From the NCBI GenBank assembly GCA_023386395.1, contig JAEWJV010000312.1, positions 1 through 17,773 of the forward strand: a stretch of 17,773 nt of DNA, written 5' to 3'. Each line of letters starts with the position of its first letter. Within the stretch, counting starts at the first letter, position 1. The DNA comes from Bacteroidota bacterium. Its GTDB lineage: Bacteria; Bacteroidota; Bacteroidia; Chitinophagales; Chitinophagaceae. The translations under genes were made by a program, and so were the position numbers. Below the pieces are notes generated by a model. It was not told the origin of the DNA. It was given only the letters and a program-made list of their open reading frames with translations, and made no database searches. Positions 15,901 to 17,773 of the stretch are shown piece after piece.

Positions 15901-16278
15901 ATGAAAATTCTATTGAGCTGTATAGCTGCTTTTCTGTTTATAACAGGCGCCAATGCGCAGTCAGACAGTATTGATGTATTCAAGGCTACCACGCATTCGT
16001 TTGGTAAAATAAAACAACATGTGCCGGCCACCACCGAGTTTTCATTTACCAATAATACCGGAAAACCGTTGATAATAGAAACCGCGGTAGCAGAATGCGG
16101 ATGTACTACGCCGGAGTATCCTAAAACGCCTATTCAGCAGGGTAAAAACGGAGCTATAAAAGTTACTTATAATGCCGAAAGCCCTGGCAAGTTTACCAAA
16201 AGGGTTACGGTAAAATTCCTTAACGTTAAATACCCGGTAATACTTACCATTGATGGCGACGTTCAAACGAAATCGTAA
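15901..16278 (+). CDS. DUF1573 domain protein, exported (second of a pair)
   Basis: This is a 125-aa paralogue of the preceding protein. The signal peptide ends at A-N-A before Gln20. The DUF1573 domain has H-S-F-G-K-I at 32-37 and E-C-G-C-T-T-P at 65-71, then the usual beta-strand pattern to the end, without the low-complexity tail of its neighbour. One base separates the two genes, so they form a bicistronic unit that probably arose by tandem duplication. Two conserved Cys flank a Gly in both proteins. The function is unknown beyond periplasmic or surface placement. Confidence 0.9.
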   Translation: MKILLSCIAAFLFITGANAQSDSIDVFKATTHSFGKIKQHVPATTEFSFTNNTGKPLIIETAVAECGCTTPEYPKTPIQQGKNGAIKVTYNAESPGKFTKRVTVKFLNVKYPVILTIDGDVQTKS

Positions 16279-16298
16279 ATAAAAATAGTTTTATTAAG

Positions 16299-16324
16299 AG
16301 CCCCGCTATCGCGGGGTTTTTTTG
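16299..16324 (+). terminator. Rho-independent terminator after the DUF1573 pair
   Basis: CCCCGC (16301-16306), loop TATC, GCGGGG (16311-16316), then a run of T. The preceding AG can add weak pairing with the first T bases. It ends the plus-strand transcript; on the minus strand no T-run follows, so it would not terminate the converging GH13 gene well. Confidence 0.9.
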
Positions 16325-16362
16325 TTTGATCTTCTTCAAACTCAGAAAAGCTTTCACCTGGA

Positions 16363-17628
16363 TTATTGAACAAGCACAAGGTATTCCCATGCCTGCAGTT
16401 CAAAACTTTGAACTTCGCCAAGTGTATAGGTAATGCCTGAAAATAAATGTGTAAAACTGCCTTCAATTAAAGGGTGTGCTATTTTAAACTGCAGCCTGTC
16501 TTTGTCACTGAAATTCATTATAATAAGCACCTTGTTTTTTTCTGTATAGCGCAGAAAAGCAAAAATGTAATCATTGTATTCTGCAGGCAATACATTCATG
16601 TGGGCGCCATTATGCAAAGCTGTATTTAAAGACTTAAGCTGCAGCAGGTTTGTATAAAAGTTTTCGCGTTCTAAGGGTTCATTCCATTCAATATGATCCT
16701 TCTCGAAAAATTTGAGCCGTTTTAAATTTGGCAATTCCTGACCGCTGTAAATAAGCGGCACTCCCGGCCACACAAAACTGAACACAGCAAGTAAGGCTGC
16801 CGCATTTCCATATTTCTCATACTCAGTTCCGTTCCAGCTATTTTCATCGTGGTTAGATGTAAAGAACAGTTTTAATGCGCCGGGCGGGTATTCCTGGTAT
16901 TCTTTTAAAACGAGTTTCAAATCGTGCAGGCCTGCAAAATTATTTACCAGTTTTTCCGTGGCATGCATCCATTTCCAGGCGTAGGTTACATCAAACACTT
17001 TATGGTATTCCGGCACCTCACATTCTGCCAGCCAGAATAATGGTTTAATGGTTTCACATGCTTGTTTGGCTTCAATCCAAAAATCAAGCGGCACCAAATG
17101 TGCCATATCGCATCTAAAACCATCAATATCGCATTCTTTTATCCAGTATTGCATGCTTTCAATCATGGCTGCACGCAGGTCTTTATTTTTATAATTTAAA
17201 TCAATTACATCTTCCCAGCCATGGCGTTCAACAAAATTGCCTGCAGCATCTTTTTCATACCAGTCAGGATGCTCTTTTGTCCAATGATGATCGTAACCGG
17301 TGTGATTGGCAACCCAGTCGGTTATTAATTGCAAATCCAAATCATGAGCCTGCTTTATCAAATCTTTAAAATCATCTAAGCTGCCAAATTCAGGGTTAAT
17401 GGAAACATAATCGTTACATGCGTAATAACTGCCTAAAGTACCTTGCCTTTTTTCAATGCTTATTGGCGTTATTGGCATCAGCCATATTATTTTAATGCCC
17501 ATGTTTTTAAGGCGCGGCAAATGCCTGGCAAATGCATTAAACGTTCCTTCTGAAGTAAACTGGCGAATGTTAACCTCATAAATACTGGCGCTGCTTTTCC
17601 ATTCCTGTGTATATATACTTTCAGCCAT
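16363..17628 (-). CDS. Cytoplasmic alpha-amylase family glycosidase (GH13)
   Basis: The 421-aa enzyme should cleave or transfer alpha-glucosidic bonds. The TIM-barrel motifs are intact: D-W-V-A-N-H at 104-109, nucleophile Asp174 in G-F-R-C-D-M-A, acid/base Glu202 in W-L-A-E-C-E, and transition-state Asp261 in S-N-H-D-E-N. A short C-terminal beta domain follows. No signal peptide is present, so it probably acts on internal maltodextrin or glycogen-derived chains rather than external starch. It is on the short side for the family and lacks extra carbohydrate-binding modules. No other starch or glycogen gene is adjacent; it is divergent from a permease gene. Exact specificity (maltogenic, oligoglucosidase or transferase) cannot be read from sequence. 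Confidence 0.92.
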   Translation of the reverse strand: MAESIYTQEWKSSASIYEVNIRQFTSEGTFNAFARHLPRLKNMGIKIIWLMPITPISIEKRQGTLGSYYACNDYVSINPEFGSLDDFKDLIKQAHDLDLQLITDWVANHTGYDHHWTKEHPDWYEKDAAGNFVERHGWEDVIDLNYKNKDLRAAMIESMQYWIKECDIDGFRCDMAHLVPLDFWIEAKQACETIKPLFWLAECEVPEYHKVFDVTYAWKWMHATEKLVNNFAGLHDLKLVLKEYQEYPPGALKLFFTSNHDENSWNGTEYEKYGNAAALLAVFSFVWPGVPLIYSGQELPNLKRLKFFEKDHIEWNEPLERENFYTNLLQLKSLNTALHNGAHMNVLPAEYNDYIFAFLRYTEKNKVLIIMNFSDKDRLQFKIAHPLIEGSFTHLFSGITYTLGEVQSFELQAWEYLVLVQ

Positions 17629-17671
17629 ATATAAATATTACAAAGCAAAATAAGCCAACTGTTGCAAATAG

Positions 17672-17701
17672 TTTGCATTCAAAACAAATACTATTATTTT
17701 G
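17672..17701 (+). promoter_or_regulatory. Candidate promoter for the permease gene
   Basis: TTTG at 17672-17675 and TTATTTTG at 17694-17701 are 18 bases apart, near the Bacteroidota primary-sigma pattern with one mismatch in the -7 element. It would leave a leader of only a few bases before the ATG at 17712. Confidence 0.3.
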
Positions 17702-17711
17702 CTGTGTTAAA

Positions 17712-17773
17712 ATGAGCAATGCACATCTTTCCCGCAGAATAAGTTTGTTACAGGCCAGCGCCATCAATATGAT
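17712..17773 (+). CDS. APC-family amino acid permease, N-terminal fragment cut by window end
   Basis: An ATG at 17712 opens a frame that stays open to the window edge: M-S-N-A-H-L-S-R-R-I-S-L-L-Q-A-S-A-I-N-M. The pattern L-x-R-R-I-S-L-L-Q-A-x-A-I-N-M is how many Bacteroidota APC-superfamily permeases begin, just before the first helix with its G-I-G substrate loop. Only 20 codons are visible, so the assignment rests on that short stretch. It is divergent from the GH13 gene. Confidence 0.6.
   Translation, partial: MSNAHLSRRISLLQASAINM

Noticed and set aside
16324..16341. GTTTGA-TCTTCT-TCAAAC small hairpin near the end of the GH13 gene
   Set aside because: Six-base AT-rich stem with no T-run on the minus strand, so not a convincing terminator.

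Overview
This window looks like ordinary chromosome from a Bacteroidota bacterium, most likely a Chitinophagaceae-type sphingobacterium. The reasons are an AT-rich composition, few Shine-Dalgarno sites, exported proteins whose signal peptides end in N-A-Q, DUF1573 proteins, and -7 elements resembling TAnnTTTG. No CRISPR array, rRNA, tRNA, insertion sequence or prophage is visible. The family assignment is from reading alone and has not been checked against a database.

Layout. Positions 33-3264 hold a phospholipid acyltransferase (plsC type, GTG start) overlapping the replication-restart helicase PriA. Positions 3353-3630 hold the frameshifted N-terminal remnant of an exported serine hydrolase (beta-lactamase superfamily). 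A TMEM175/DUF1211 channel-like membrane protein and a Tat-exported sugar isomerase/epimerase-like protein follow. A 330-bp gene-free stretch with several inverted repeats leads to a sugar-phosphate nucleotidyltransferase with a left-handed beta-helix tail. A glycerol facilitator (minus strand) converges on that gene and is divergent from an ECF sigma factor.

The sigma factor is followed closely by a small two-segment membrane protein. Next come two overlapping genes for a heterodimeric ABC exporter whose two ATP sites are degenerate in complementary ways, then a SpoIIAA-like protein with a strong terminator. A three-gene stress cluster follows (small membrane protein, His/Asp-rich small exported or anchored protein, Hsp20 chaperone). 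The rest comprises ATP-dependent PEP carboxykinase (minus strand), two tandem DUF1573 lipid- or periplasm-targeted proteins, a cytoplasmic GH13 alpha-amylase-family enzyme (minus strand), and the first 20 codons of an APC-type amino-acid permease cut by the window end.

The most interesting signal is a likely ECF sigma regulon. The sigma gene and the small-membrane-protein/Hsp20 cluster, 5 kb apart, carry the same bipartite promoter: GTAATTTT, then CGTCTTCTT at identical spacing. It differs from the ordinary Bacteroidota promoter. The first gene of the Hsp20 cluster and the gene directly after the sigma factor also encode small membrane proteins sharing a W-x-N-M-S-(D/E)-E-E-R motif. I infer an autoregulated envelope or protein-folding stress response with an undescribed small-protein family as sensor, regulator or effector.
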